In this document: positions 53,523 through 61,434 of the stretch, one piece after another
How positions within the stretch are numbered: the first letter of the stretch is position 1
Layout: each line of letters opens with the position of its first letter
Source of the DNA: Pelagicoccus mobilis
GTDB taxonomy: Bacteria > Verrucomicrobiota > Verrucomicrobiia > Opitutales > Opitutaceae
Direction of reading: 5' to 3'
NCBI RefSeq assembly: GCF_016595505.1
Contig: NZ_JAENIL010000007.1
Location: 116,085 to 180,084, forward strand
DNA: 64,000 nt
Translations under genes and position numbers: made by a program
The notes under the pieces: generated by a model
What the model was told of the DNA's origin: nothing
What the model saw: the letters and a program-made list of their open reading frames with translations, nothing else
Database searches by the model: none

Positions 53523-55358
53523 ATGACCTCAGTGCCAAGATTCATCAGTATTCTCGCAAGCCTATTCACAATCGTCCAAGCCCAAGCCGAAACATGGGAA
53601 ACACTACCCCTTGACTCCCTCGAAGCATTTCGCCCACAAGCGGGAAATTGGCGGGTCGTCGAGTCGGTCACCATGGATCCTAGGATCAATGCGCACGACC
53701 CTGAAGACGCCGCCCGAGCCCTCAGTACGAGCGACGGCAGCGGTATTCTTCTCAACCAGAACGACGACAAAACCAAGGATCACATCGTAAGCCGACTCGA
53801 ACACGGCGACATCGAGATCAGCCTCGAAGTCATGATGCCACGGGGCTCGAACTCCGGCTTGTATCTGCAAGGTCGCTACGAGCTGCAACTCCTAGACAGT
53901 TGGGGCGTCAAAAATCCAAGCTTCGCCGACATCGGCGGCATTTTCCGCAACTGGGAAGAAGAACCCGAGAAGGCCTTCCGAGGGATCGCTCCTCGTAGCA
54001 ACGCTGCCAAGGCTCCCGGCCTCTGGCAGACGCTCCATCTCCTTTTCAGAGCGCCTCAGTTCGATTCAAACGGAAACAAGATCGCGAACGCACGTTTCGA
54101 CTTCGTTGACCTAAATGGAATACGCATCCACCAAAACATCGAGGTTCCACGACTAACAGGAGGCCCCATTTCCCACGATGAAGTCGCCAAAGGACCAATC
54201 ATGATTCAAGGCGATCACGGTCCAGTCGCGTTTCGAAACGTTCGCTACCGCTTGCTCGAGAACCTGGAGTACGAGACAAGCGACTTCAGCTCTACACACT
54301 ACGAAGGAGCGTTCAACGACATCGACCACATGCTGGCTAGCAACCCCACCGGCAAGTCATCGGCAGCGCTTCTCGATGCCAATGTGACCGGTAAACGTGA
54401 CGAATACGGTATCCACACGAAGATGACGCTTACCGTACCGCGAGCAGACGAATACACCTTTTCAGTCAAGCAAATCGGAGCCATGGTTCTGGATGTGAAC
54501 GGGCAACGCCTGATCGACCAGCAGAACGGTACGACTTACGGTGATAATCGAGCCAGCATTTCGCTCAACAAGGGATCTCACAAAGTCGAGATTTACCATT
54601 ACAAAGACATTATCTGGGAAGACCCTCGCCTACTTGTACAGATCGAGGGAAGTAGCACTCACCCAGCTCGCCTCACCTCTCCCGACTCGTTCCCCGAACG
54701 GCTCGATGTGATCGGACCGATCTATCACGAAGTGGGAGCAGAACCTCGACTTCAACGAGGATTCTTCCATGCACTCGATAAGAAAGTCGGTCACAGCATC
54801 GCAGTTGGCGACCCGAGCGGGACACACTACGCCTTTGACCTCGAGCGAGCTGCCCTACTCGCAAGTTGGAGAGGCAAGTTCATCGACACCACCTCCATGT
54901 GGTACAATCGCGGCGACGGAACCTACAGTCCTCGTGGGGCTGCTCAGATGTACAACCCACAGTCTCCTTTCCCGATCACGCCCCCCAACGAGAGTGGCAA
55001 GAACGGCCTTACGGCCAAGGGCTATGCGCTAAGCCCAGAGACAGGACTCCCCACCTTCCGCTATCAATATCAGAACGTCGGATACAAAATTGCCATCGAG
55101 CCTGAAATGAAGGGCAAGCAACTCTCCTACACACTTTCGCTATCCGACGAGGAGCAAACAATCAGCCCCTTCACTGTTACCATCGCAAACGCCAAAAATG
55201 TAGAAGACGTGGGCTCTGGTCTCTACGCACTAGACGACTTGAGTTACTATATCCAACTATCTCCTGAACAGGAAGTGGAGTTTGTCCGCACGGCGACGGG
55301 GCTAGAGCTCCAACTCCCATTCGACGGCACCCCCCTTTCTTACTCTCTCATTTGGTAA
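53523..55358 (+). CDS. Secreted DUF1080 plus PA14-like multidomain protein
   Basis: 611 residues with a signal peptide (FISILASLFTIVQAQA). Residues about 20-245 are a DUF1080/LamG-like jelly-roll (HGDIEISLEVMMPRGSNSGL, YLQGRYELQLLDSWG). Residues about 255-385 resemble a PA14/beta-sandwich sugar-binding domain (YTFSVKQIGAMVLDVNGQRL, GSHKVEIYHYKD). The remaining part contains SIAVGDPSGTHYAFDLERA and FIDTTSMWYNRG, which in PVC bacteria usually occurs in heme-binding or cytochrome-linked sugar proteins. The next gene, a cytochrome c protein, starts 27 bp downstream, so the two are an operon. A role in binding or cleaving an oxidised sugar is plausible; not proven. Confidence 0.85.
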   Translation: MTSVPRFISILASLFTIVQAQAETWETLPLDSLEAFRPQAGNWRVVESVTMDPRINAHDPEDAARALSTSDGSGILLNQNDDKTKDHIVSRLEHGDIEISLEVMMPRGSNSGLYLQGRYELQLLDSWGVKNPSFADIGGIFRNWEEEPEKAFRGIAPRSNAAKAPGLWQTLHLLFRAPQFDSNGNKIANARFDFVDLNGIRIHQNIEVPRLTGGPISHDEVAKGPIMIQGDHGPVAFRNVRYRLLENLEYETSDFSSTHYEGAFNDIDHMLASNPTGKSSAALLDANVTGKRDEYGIHTKMTLTVPRADEYTFSVKQIGAMVLDVNGQRLIDQQNGTTYGDNRASISLNKGSHKVEIYHYKDIIWEDPRLLVQIEGSSTHPARLTSPDSFPERLDVIGPIYHEVGAEPRLQRGFFHALDKKVGHSIAVGDPSGTHYAFDLERAALLASWRGKFIDTTSMWYNRGDGTYSPRGAAQMYNPQSPFPITPPNESGKNGLTAKGYALSPETGLPTFRYQYQNVGYKIAIEPEMKGKQLSYTLSLSDEEQTISPFTVTIANAKNVEDVGSGLYALDDLSYYIQLSPEQEVEFVRTATGLELQLPFDGTPLSYSLIW

Positions 55359-55384
55359 ACAGCTAGAAAACAGATAACACCGTA

Positions 55385-57310
55385 ATGAAGCATTCACTAC
55401 ATCTCCTCACCGCTCTTTCTCTAGCTGCGACCTCTTTTAGCTACGCTTCGGCGGAAACTCCAACCGAGGCCGATTATTATCCGATCCATACCGTCAAAGC
55501 CCCTGAAGGCGTCTTGCTCGAGGTCGGAGGGATCGCTCAGCTACCTGAAGGACGTATCGCTGTATCCACTCGACGAGGCCAAGTTTGGCTCATAGACAAC
55601 CCAACGATGCAAGGTGGACTCGCCCCGGAGTTCAAACTCTTCGCCGAGGGCATGCACGAGTCACTCGGACTTCTCTTCCATCAAGGCGACCTCTACGCAG
55701 CTCAAAACGGTGAGCTGACTCGACTCCGTGATACCAACGGCGACGAGCGAGCCGACATCTACGAAACGGTCGCCGCTTGGCCTCTCAGCGCCTTCTACCA
55801 CGAATATTCCTTCGGACCGAAGCTCGCCGAAGACGGTACCTTCTTCGTCACTACAAACATCGCCTTCGGCGACGAAGAGTGGTGGCGTGGTGAAAGCCGT
55901 GTCCCTTGGCGTGGTTGGGCATTGAAGATCCATCCGGACGGCGAAATCGAACCATGGGCCACTGGCCTTCGTTCTCCCGCTGGACTTGGTATGTATGAAG
56001 GCGAGCTCTTCTATACAGACAATCAAGGCGACTGGGTCGGGTCTGGCGGACTATGGCACTTGGAAAAAGGCGACTTCGTCGCTCACCCTGCCGGCCTTCG
56101 CTGGGCGGAGCACGCCAGTTCTCCAGTCGAGATGACCGAAGCGATCTTCGAGCAACATCTCGACCACCGTCAAATGAAGAATGCCAACGGGTTCTACATA
56201 AAACCTGAAAACATTCCCGATGAAAAAGATCCAGACTTCAACTACGAGCTACTAGAGAGCTTTCCAAATTTTCGCCTGCCCGCCGTTATACTCCCTCACG
56301 GAATTCTGGGCGTATCAAATGCCGAGATCGTCGTAGATGAAAGCGAGGGCAACTTTGGACCATTCTCTGGACAGCTCTTCGTGGGTGACCAAGGACAAAG
56401 CAAAATCATGCGCGTCTCCCTCGAAAAGGTACAAGGAGAATACCAAGGTGTCGCCTTCGACTTCCGCTCTGGGTTCCAAAGCGGAGTTCTGCGACTCGAC
56501 TGGGGCCCAAACCAAAGTCTATTCGCCGGGCAAACGAATCGAGGCTGGGGATCTGCTGGCGACGAAGCCCACGGCCTGGAGTTCATAGAATGGAACGGTA
56601 AGGTTCCCTTTGAGATGAAAACGGTCCGCGCTAAACCTGACGGGTTCGAGATCGAGTTCACAAAACCGGTGGACAAGGAAACTGCCCTCGACCTCGCTTC
56701 GTATTCAGGTCGCAGTTACATTTACAAGTATCACCCAGCCTACGGCAGCCCACAGCACGACATCGAAGACTTAGAATTCACCGGAGTGCATCTGTCCGAT
56801 GACAGACTCAAAGCATACCTTACGGTAGCGAACCTACGCCAATACTACGTACACGAAATCCATGCCCGAGATCTTCGTGATGCGGAGAACAACCACCCGC
56901 TCCTCCACGCTTCAGCCTTCTACACACTCAACGCATTTCCTCAAGGAGAAGGGATTGATCGGAACCTGCTCTCCACTCGCCGCAGCGAAAAGAAAGCACT
57001 AGACCTTAACGCTCAATCCCCTGATGGGGGAATTGATCCAGCGGTCGCTCAAGAGCTTCTGATGAAAAACACCTGCACTGCTTGCCACCACGCAGACAAG
57101 CGGGTGATCGGGCCCTCTTTCTCAGAAATCGCCCAACGTGACTACTCGCCAGAACGTATCGTAGAGCTAATCTATAAACCAGAACCGGAAAACTGGCCAG
57201 ACTACGCGACTCCGATGGCGCCTATGCCTCACGTCCCAGAAGCCGAAGCGCTCGCTATCGCCAGATACATAAACTCCCTCAAAGGCAGCAACAAAGCTCC
57301 AGCCCCGTAA
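55385..57310 (+). CDS. Sorbosone-dehydrogenase-like beta-propeller protein with C-terminal cytochrome c
   Basis: 641 residues with a signal peptide (LLTALSLAATSFSYASA). Residues about 30-420 form a propeller of the glucose/sorbosone dehydrogenase kind (IAQLPEGRIAVSTRRGQVWL, PWATGLRSPAGLGMYEGEL, FYTDNQGDWVGSGGLWHL, QLFVGDQGQSKIMRVSL). A beta region follows. The C-terminus is a mono-heme cytochrome c: NTCTACHHADKRVIGPSF supplies CxxCH and MAPMP supplies a candidate axial Met. It may oxidise a sugar and pass electrons to its own heme in the periplasm. It is the second gene of a pair with the DUF1080-PA14-like protein. Whether PQQ is used is unclear. Confidence 0.87.
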   Translation: MKHSLHLLTALSLAATSFSYASAETPTEADYYPIHTVKAPEGVLLEVGGIAQLPEGRIAVSTRRGQVWLIDNPTMQGGLAPEFKLFAEGMHESLGLLFHQGDLYAAQNGELTRLRDTNGDERADIYETVAAWPLSAFYHEYSFGPKLAEDGTFFVTTNIAFGDEEWWRGESRVPWRGWALKIHPDGEIEPWATGLRSPAGLGMYEGELFYTDNQGDWVGSGGLWHLEKGDFVAHPAGLRWAEHASSPVEMTEAIFEQHLDHRQMKNANGFYIKPENIPDEKDPDFNYELLESFPNFRLPAVILPHGILGVSNAEIVVDESEGNFGPFSGQLFVGDQGQSKIMRVSLEKVQGEYQGVAFDFRSGFQSGVLRLDWGPNQSLFAGQTNRGWGSAGDEAHGLEFIEWNGKVPFEMKTVRAKPDGFEIEFTKPVDKETALDLASYSGRSYIYKYHPAYGSPQHDIEDLEFTGVHLSDDRLKAYLTVANLRQYYVHEIHARDLRDAENNHPLLHASAFYTLNAFPQGEGIDRNLLSTRRSEKKALDLNAQSPDGGIDPAVAQELLMKNTCTACHHADKRVIGPSFSEIAQRDYSPERIVELIYKPEPENWPDYATPMAPMPHVPEAEALAIARYINSLKGSNKAPAP

Positions 57311-57441
57311 GCGGTTCTGCTCGCCTCCGGCAAATAGGCACCCGCCGGAGCAAAACCTCAATTGGACGTAGACACGCTCGCTAGTATCCATCAAGAGCGT
57401 TCCGGATTCAGCCCATCTCGATTGCCCTCAGCAGGTAGCTA

Positions 57442-57512
57442 GGAGGGCATTGCTCCGCCGTTGCCGCACAACCCAATCACACAGGCTAGGCTTCGACGGA
57501 GCGTAGCCCTCC
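57442..57512. repeat. REP-like element, family A copy 3 (diverged)
   Basis: GGAGGGCA ... GCCCTCC termini and a GGCATTGCTCCGCCGTTGCC-type left dyad resemble the transposase-flanking copies, but the right half (CTTCGACGGAGCGTAG) has diverged. It lies directly before the tandem 21-bp repeats upstream of the porin. Confidence 0.75.
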
Positions 57513-57525
57513 TTTTCGGGTTCCC

Positions 57526-57620
57526 AAATTCCGTTTCGGGGTGAAAACCCTCAAAAAATCCCTCTCGGGGTCTCCAAAATCCCTCTCGGAGCTGAAAGCG
57601 GATAACTTTTCGGGCATTAT
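57526..57620 (+). promoter_or_regulatory. Tandem 21-bp direct repeats and -10-like box upstream of the porin
   Basis: Two contiguous 21-bp units at 57556-57576 and 57577-57597 share AAATCCCTCTCGG. A third unit at 57526-57546 (AAATTCCGTTTCGGGGT) lies 30 bp before the first. The last CGG is 28 bp before the hexamer CATTAT (57615-57620), and the porin ATG is at 57652. The same arrangement occurs at 63887-63951. The spacing of two helical turns is typical of AraC-family half-sites. Confidence 0.7.
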
Positions 57621-57651
57621 CCGCCGCCTCAGAATTTTTACATCACTATCG

Positions 57652-58923
57652 ATGAACAAACTACAAAACTGGAAACGAACTTCCATCACCGGCATCACTG
57701 CTCTCTCTCTCCTCACCGGAGCACTTAGCGCTCAGGAGAATCTCCCTACTCGTGAAGAGATGTGGCAGATGATCCTCAAGCAACAAGAAGAGATCGCCGC
57801 TCTCAAGGAGCGCGTTGGCATGACCGAGGAAAAGGTCGAAGAAACTGAGGTCGCGATCGAGGTCGCCACCGAGCAGATCGAAGCCACAGCGACTTTCGTT
57901 GAGTCCATCCCAACTGGATCGGCAGCGAGCCCTACCAACAACTCTGTCGGCGGCGTCGGCCTTGGCGGCTACGGTGAGCTTCACTTCAACATCGGCCGCA
58001 AAGACCAAGTCGATTTCCACCGCTGGGTTCTCTTCATCGACAAGGAGTTCAACGACAATGTTCGCTTCATGTCCGAAATCGAGCTCGAACACTCAATCGC
58101 TGGCGAAGGCAAGGCCGGTGAAGTCGAGCTGGAACAGGCTTACATCGAGTTCGATCTCAACGACACTGACAAGGCCAAGGCAGGCCTCTTCCTCCTCCCA
58201 GTCGGCATCCTCAACGAAACCCATGAGCCCGCCACCTTCTACGGCGTAGAGCGTAACGGTGTAGAAAAGAACATCATCCCAACCACTTGGTGGGAAGGCG
58301 GCCTCGCTTACACCCACACCAACGAAAGCGGCTGGGCCTTCGACACAGCGATTCACTCCGGCCTCTTCGTTCCCACTTCCGGCAGCAAAGCCTACAACAT
58401 CCGCAGCGGTCGCCAAAAGGTTGGCAACGCCGAATTCTCCGATGCAGCCGTCACCGGTCGCGCTACCTACAGCGGCATGCCAGGCGTACAGCTCGGCTTC
58501 TCCGCTCAGTACCAGCAGGACGTCGCTCAGAGCACGCTCGCTGAAACCAACGACGCGACTCTCATTACCGCTCACGCAGACATCGAGCGCGGCGGGTTCG
58601 GTCTTCGCGCCCTCTACGCTCGCTGGGACATCTCCGGTGCCGCTCCTGCCGCGATCGGTGCGGACGAGCAATACGGCTACTACATCGAGCCATCCTACCG
58701 TTTCCCAACCGAGCGCGGAGACGTTGGCTTCTTCGGTCGCTACAGCGCTTACGACAACGCGGCTGGCGACTCGTCGAGCTCCAAGAACGCCTTCTTCGAC
58801 GTGGGCGTGAACTACTGGCCAATCGAAAACGTCGTTTTCAAAGCCGACGTCCAATTCACCGATTACGCTGACTCCTCAAAGGACGAGGAAATCATCAACC
58901 TCGGCGTTGGCTACCATTTCTAA
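57652..58923 (+). CDS. Outer membrane porin with N-terminal coiled coil
   Basis: 423 residues from ATG 57652; the frame is open from a GTG at 57541, but this would translate the regulatory repeats. A signal peptide (ITGITALSLLTGALSAQ) is followed by a coiled-coil part (EEIAALKERVGMTEEKVEET) that may form a trimeric stalk. A barrel then starts GVGLGGYGELHFNIGRKDQV. It ends in the aromatic strand EIINLGVGYHF, the outer-membrane insertion signal. The barrel resembles OprO/P-like or generic verrucomicrobial porins (HRWVLFIDKEFNDNVRFMSEIELEH). The solute is unknown. It is separated from the FMN-binding gene by a terminator candidate and a REP, so it is probably transcribed alone from the repeat-bearing promoter. 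Confidence 0.88.
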   Translation: MNKLQNWKRTSITGITALSLLTGALSAQENLPTREEMWQMILKQQEEIAALKERVGMTEEKVEETEVAIEVATEQIEATATFVESIPTGSAASPTNNSVGGVGLGGYGELHFNIGRKDQVDFHRWVLFIDKEFNDNVRFMSEIELEHSIAGEGKAGEVELEQAYIEFDLNDTDKAKAGLFLLPVGILNETHEPATFYGVERNGVEKNIIPTTWWEGGLAYTHTNESGWAFDTAIHSGLFVPTSGSKAYNIRSGRQKVGNAEFSDAAVTGRATYSGMPGVQLGFSAQYQQDVAQSTLAETNDATLITAHADIERGGFGLRALYARWDISGAAPAAIGADEQYGYYIEPSYRFPTERGDVGFFGRYSAYDNAAGDSSSSKNAFFDVGVNYWPIENVVFKADVQFTDYADSSKDEEIINLGVGYHF

Positions 58924-58955
58924 GAGAGCCACAAAAATTTCGGAATAACTAGCAC

Positions 58956-58987
58956 AGCCGAGAGAGCACCTTCGCCCTCTCGGCTTT
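58956..58987 (+). terminator. Candidate terminator of the porin gene
   Basis: Perfect 9-bp stem AGCCGAGAG/CTCTCGGCT with a 12-base loop; only three T residues follow. Confidence 0.7.
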
Positions 58988-59002
58988 CCCGTCTTCAGAA
59001 CC

Positions 59003-59071
59003 GGAGGGCAACGCTCCGTCGTTGCCGCAACAACCTGATCCCAGCTCCGAAGCAAAGACACGTTGCCCTCC
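59003..59071. repeat. REP-like element, family A copy 4
   Basis: GGAGGGCAACGCTCCGTCG opens it exactly as in the copy at 44819, and it ends CGTTGCCCTCC. The middle (CAACCTGATCCCAGCTCCG) has diverged. It lies 60 bp before the FMN-binding gene. Confidence 0.85.
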
Positions 59072-59130
59072 AACAAAGAATCAATTTTCTTTCCTCACCA
59101 AGATATCCCCACAGTATCTCGAATCATTCC

Positions 59131-59682
59131 ATGACCAAACTGCTAAAGCCCATTTTCACCCTACTCCTCCTGGCTTTGGCGTATCCGCATACTTCTGACG
59201 CAAAAGGGGCAAAGGAAGAAACCTACCTCTCCCAAGAGGATTTTCTGACCCAAACCTTCAATGAGGGAGTCCCCACTCCGAAAGCTCTCTGGCTCACGAA
59301 ATCCGTTAAACCCACGGTAAAAGAGATCCTTGGGCATGATTATCCTGCCGCCCGCATCCGCTACTGGAGGGATGGGAACCGCAGCGCTTGGATCCTAGAA
59401 GAAATCGGCAAGGTAAAGCCCATCACCACTGGTATCGTCGTTGAAGACGGCAAGATCGCTCGTCTCAAAGTCCTAGTGTACCGAGAGTCCCACGGCTGGG
59501 AGGTCAAGTATCCATTTTTCACAGACCAGTTCAAAGAAACTGAACTCACGGAGAAGAAGCGACTGAACAAAAATATCGACGGCATCGCGGGCGCCACCCT
59601 TTCGGTTAACGCCCTGAAAAAACTAAGTCGCCTCGCTCTGTACTTCCATCAAGTCACCGAACCAAAGGATTCAGAAAAGTGA
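59131..59682 (+). CDS. Exported FMN-binding domain protein (covalent flavin carrier)
   Basis: 183 residues with a signal peptide (LLKPIFTLLLLALAYPHTSDA). The mature part is an FMN_bind domain with KPITTGIVVEDGKIARLKVL and, near the end, NIDGIAGATLSVNALKKL. This is the DxxxGAT flavinylation motif, with Thr156 as the predicted attachment site. Domains of this kind (as in NqrC and RnfG) receive FMN covalently from ApbE, encoded two genes downstream. It would shuttle electrons outside the cytoplasmic membrane. Its stop overlaps the GTG start of the PepSY gene (GTGA), so it heads a tight operon of four genes. It is anchored neither by a lipobox nor by a membrane helix that I can see other than the signal. 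Confidence 0.9.
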   Translation: MTKLLKPIFTLLLLALAYPHTSDAKGAKEETYLSQEDFLTQTFNEGVPTPKALWLTKSVKPTVKEILGHDYPAARIRYWRDGNRSAWILEEIGKVKPITTGIVVEDGKIARLKVLVYRESHGWEVKYPFFTDQFKETELTEKKRLNKNIDGIAGATLSVNALKKLSRLALYFHQVTEPKDSEK

Positions 59683-60470
59683 GTCCCGCAGCCAAGAGGA
59701 AAACGCCGCTTCGCCGCGGTCCAGGACGTGCCTTGCTTCGTTGGCACCGTCGTATCGGAGTCGCGCTCTCCGCTATCTTCATCGCCATCTGCGTAACCGG
59801 TATCCTATTGAATCACACCGTCGATCTCGATCTGGATAACAAACGAGTCGAAGCAGACTGGATCTATAAATGGTACGGAATCGAGCCCGAGGGAGAGCTC
59901 GTCCACTATAAGGTCGACGAAGATAGTATCAGCCATTTCTCGGGTAATCTCTATTTCAATACAGATTTAATCGCTCCCTCAGGTGTACTCAAAGGAGTCG
60001 CAAGCCTAGCCCCCTTTCATCTCGCCCTGACGGGATCGAGCTTGGCCATGATCTCACGTGAAGGGGAGTTAATCGAATCGCTAAGCGGATCCTCCCTCCC
60101 CGCTGGCACTGCGATAAGCATCCACTCATCAGAGACCGGACGAGCAATACTCGAAACAAGCGAAGGGTTCTTTCGAGCGGATGCCGACCTACTTTCCTGG
60201 GAAAAACTAGAAACGCCTCTCGCTCCTTCGTTTATCAATGCAAGCGAAGCAGCCCCCGATCTAGAGGCCGCCCTTGTCGCCTCCTTCCGAGGAGAAGGCA
60301 TCAGCTGGAATCGTGTCATCCTTGATATCCACTCAGGAAACTTCTTCGGACCCATCGGTAAATGGATTGTCGATTTTTCTGCTCTCTGCCTGATTTTCCT
60401 TACGCTAACAGGAGTCTGGTACACAACAAAGTACCTCAAAAAAGCCCGTGAGCGGGCACTGTCGAAGTAG
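59679..60470 (+). CDS. PepSY-associated transmembrane protein
   Basis: 263 residues from GTG 59679, overlapping the previous stop by 4 bp. A basic N-terminus (RALLRWHRRIGVALSAIF) leads into the first membrane helix ending TGILLNHT, the classical PepSY_TM start with its conserved His residues. A periplasmic domain of about 180 residues follows. A second helix (WIVDFSALCLIFLTLTGVWY) ends at a basic tail. PepSY_TM proteins often carry heme via such His and reduce ferric siderophores or pass electrons to periplasmic flavin domains. With an FMN carrier and ApbE in the same operon, membrane-crossing electron transfer is the likely role; the electron donor is unknown. Confidence 0.85.
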   Translation: MSPAAKRKTPLRRGPGRALLRWHRRIGVALSAIFIAICVTGILLNHTVDLDLDNKRVEADWIYKWYGIEPEGELVHYKVDEDSISHFSGNLYFNTDLIAPSGVLKGVASLAPFHLALTGSSLAMISREGELIESLSGSSLPAGTAISIHSSETGRAILETSEGFFRADADLLSWEKLETPLAPSFINASEAAPDLEAALVASFRGEGISWNRVILDIHSGNFFGPIGKWIVDFSALCLIFLTLTGVWYTTKYLKKARERALSK

Positions 60471-60471
60471 A

Positions 60472-61419
60472 GTGAAGCCAAAAGTAAATAGACGCAGATT
60501 CGTCAAAATCGCAGCCATTCAATCGCTCGCTCTCGTGAGCGGCAGCTCAATTCTAAGAGCGAGCAAAACTCCGAACCTCCAAAGCTGGAGCGGCATCCTC
60601 TTTGGATCCGAGGCGAGTATCCAAATCGCCCACACAGACTCGAGAAAAGCCAACACACTTCTACAACGCTGCGTCACCGAACTTCAACGCCTTGAGTCGA
60701 TATTCACCCTCTACGATCATAGTTCGGAACTAAGTCGTTTGAATCAATTGGGGTACTTGCAATCCCCCTCGCCAGAGTTTCTTGAGTTGCTCACTACCGC
60801 CGTCGCCTACGGTGAGAAAACCGACGGAGCGTTCGATGTAAGTATCCATCCAGTAGTAGAAGCCCTTCGCACCGGAGCGTCTCCATCTGAGCTGGAAAAA
60901 GCGCGCCAACTCGTGGGCTTCCGAAATATTCAGGCAAGTGCCAACTCGATACGCCTCCTCACCTCGGGGGCTCAGTTAACTCTGAACGGCATCGCCCAAG
61001 GTTTTATCACCGACAAGATTGCTGAACTCCTAATGAACGAGGGCATGGCTGACACCCTCGTCCAACTTGGCGAAAAGCGAGCCCTTGGGCAACATCCAGC
61101 AGGTCGCCCCTGGAACATTGGCCTAGCCGATCCTTTCAGTCCGAGCGAAATCGCCGACGTCATCGAACTGAGCGATAGAGCCCTCGCCTCTTCCGGAGGC
61201 TACGGCACCCAGTTCGAGACAAGTCCCGGCGCTCACCATCTCGTAAACCCAAAGACTGGCAGAAGCTCGCACTCGTTTGCAGCCGTGCACGTGCTCGCTC
61301 CCACAGCGACCGAAGCTGACGCTCTGTCAACCGCACTCTCCGCCTGCTCCCCCAAGCATTTCGAGAAGATAAAGGGGGCATTTCCTGACATTCGAGTGAT
61401 CACTGTACCTCGAGCCTAG
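60472..61419 (+). CDS. apbE: FAD:protein FMN transferase, Tat-exported
   Basis: 315 residues from GTG 60472, one base after the previous stop; a GTG at 60448 inside the PepSY gene is an alternative. A twin-arginine signal (VNRRRFVKIAAIQS) precedes the ApbE domain: LQRLESIFTLYDHSSELSRL, TDGAFDVSIHPVV, LTLNGIAQGFITDKI, LASSGGYGTQFE, HHLVNPKTGRS and APTATEADALSTAL with the Mg2+-binding Asp. It transfers FMN from FAD to a Thr or Ser in a DxxxGAT motif, and exactly such a motif occurs in the product of the first gene of the operon. The pair therefore explains itself as carrier and modifier. ApbE acts on the outer face of the cytoplasmic membrane. Confidence 0.95.
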   Translation: MKPKVNRRRFVKIAAIQSLALVSGSSILRASKTPNLQSWSGILFGSEASIQIAHTDSRKANTLLQRCVTELQRLESIFTLYDHSSELSRLNQLGYLQSPSPEFLELLTTAVAYGEKTDGAFDVSIHPVVEALRTGASPSELEKARQLVGFRNIQASANSIRLLTSGAQLTLNGIAQGFITDKIAELLMNEGMADTLVQLGEKRALGQHPAGRPWNIGLADPFSPSEIADVIELSDRALASSGGYGTQFETSPGAHHLVNPKTGRSSHSFAAVHVLAPTATEADALSTALSACSPKHFEKIKGAFPDIRVITVPRA

Positions 61420-61434
61420 GGCAGCCCCACATGC

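Noticed and set aside
57541..57651. GTG start for the porin at 57541
   Set aside because: It would translate the tandem regulatory repeats and place the signal peptide about 50 residues inside the protein.
57442..59071. Spaced repeats considered as a CRISPR array
   Set aside because: Copies are hairpin elements hundreds of bases to kilobases apart, with no regular spacers or cas genes.
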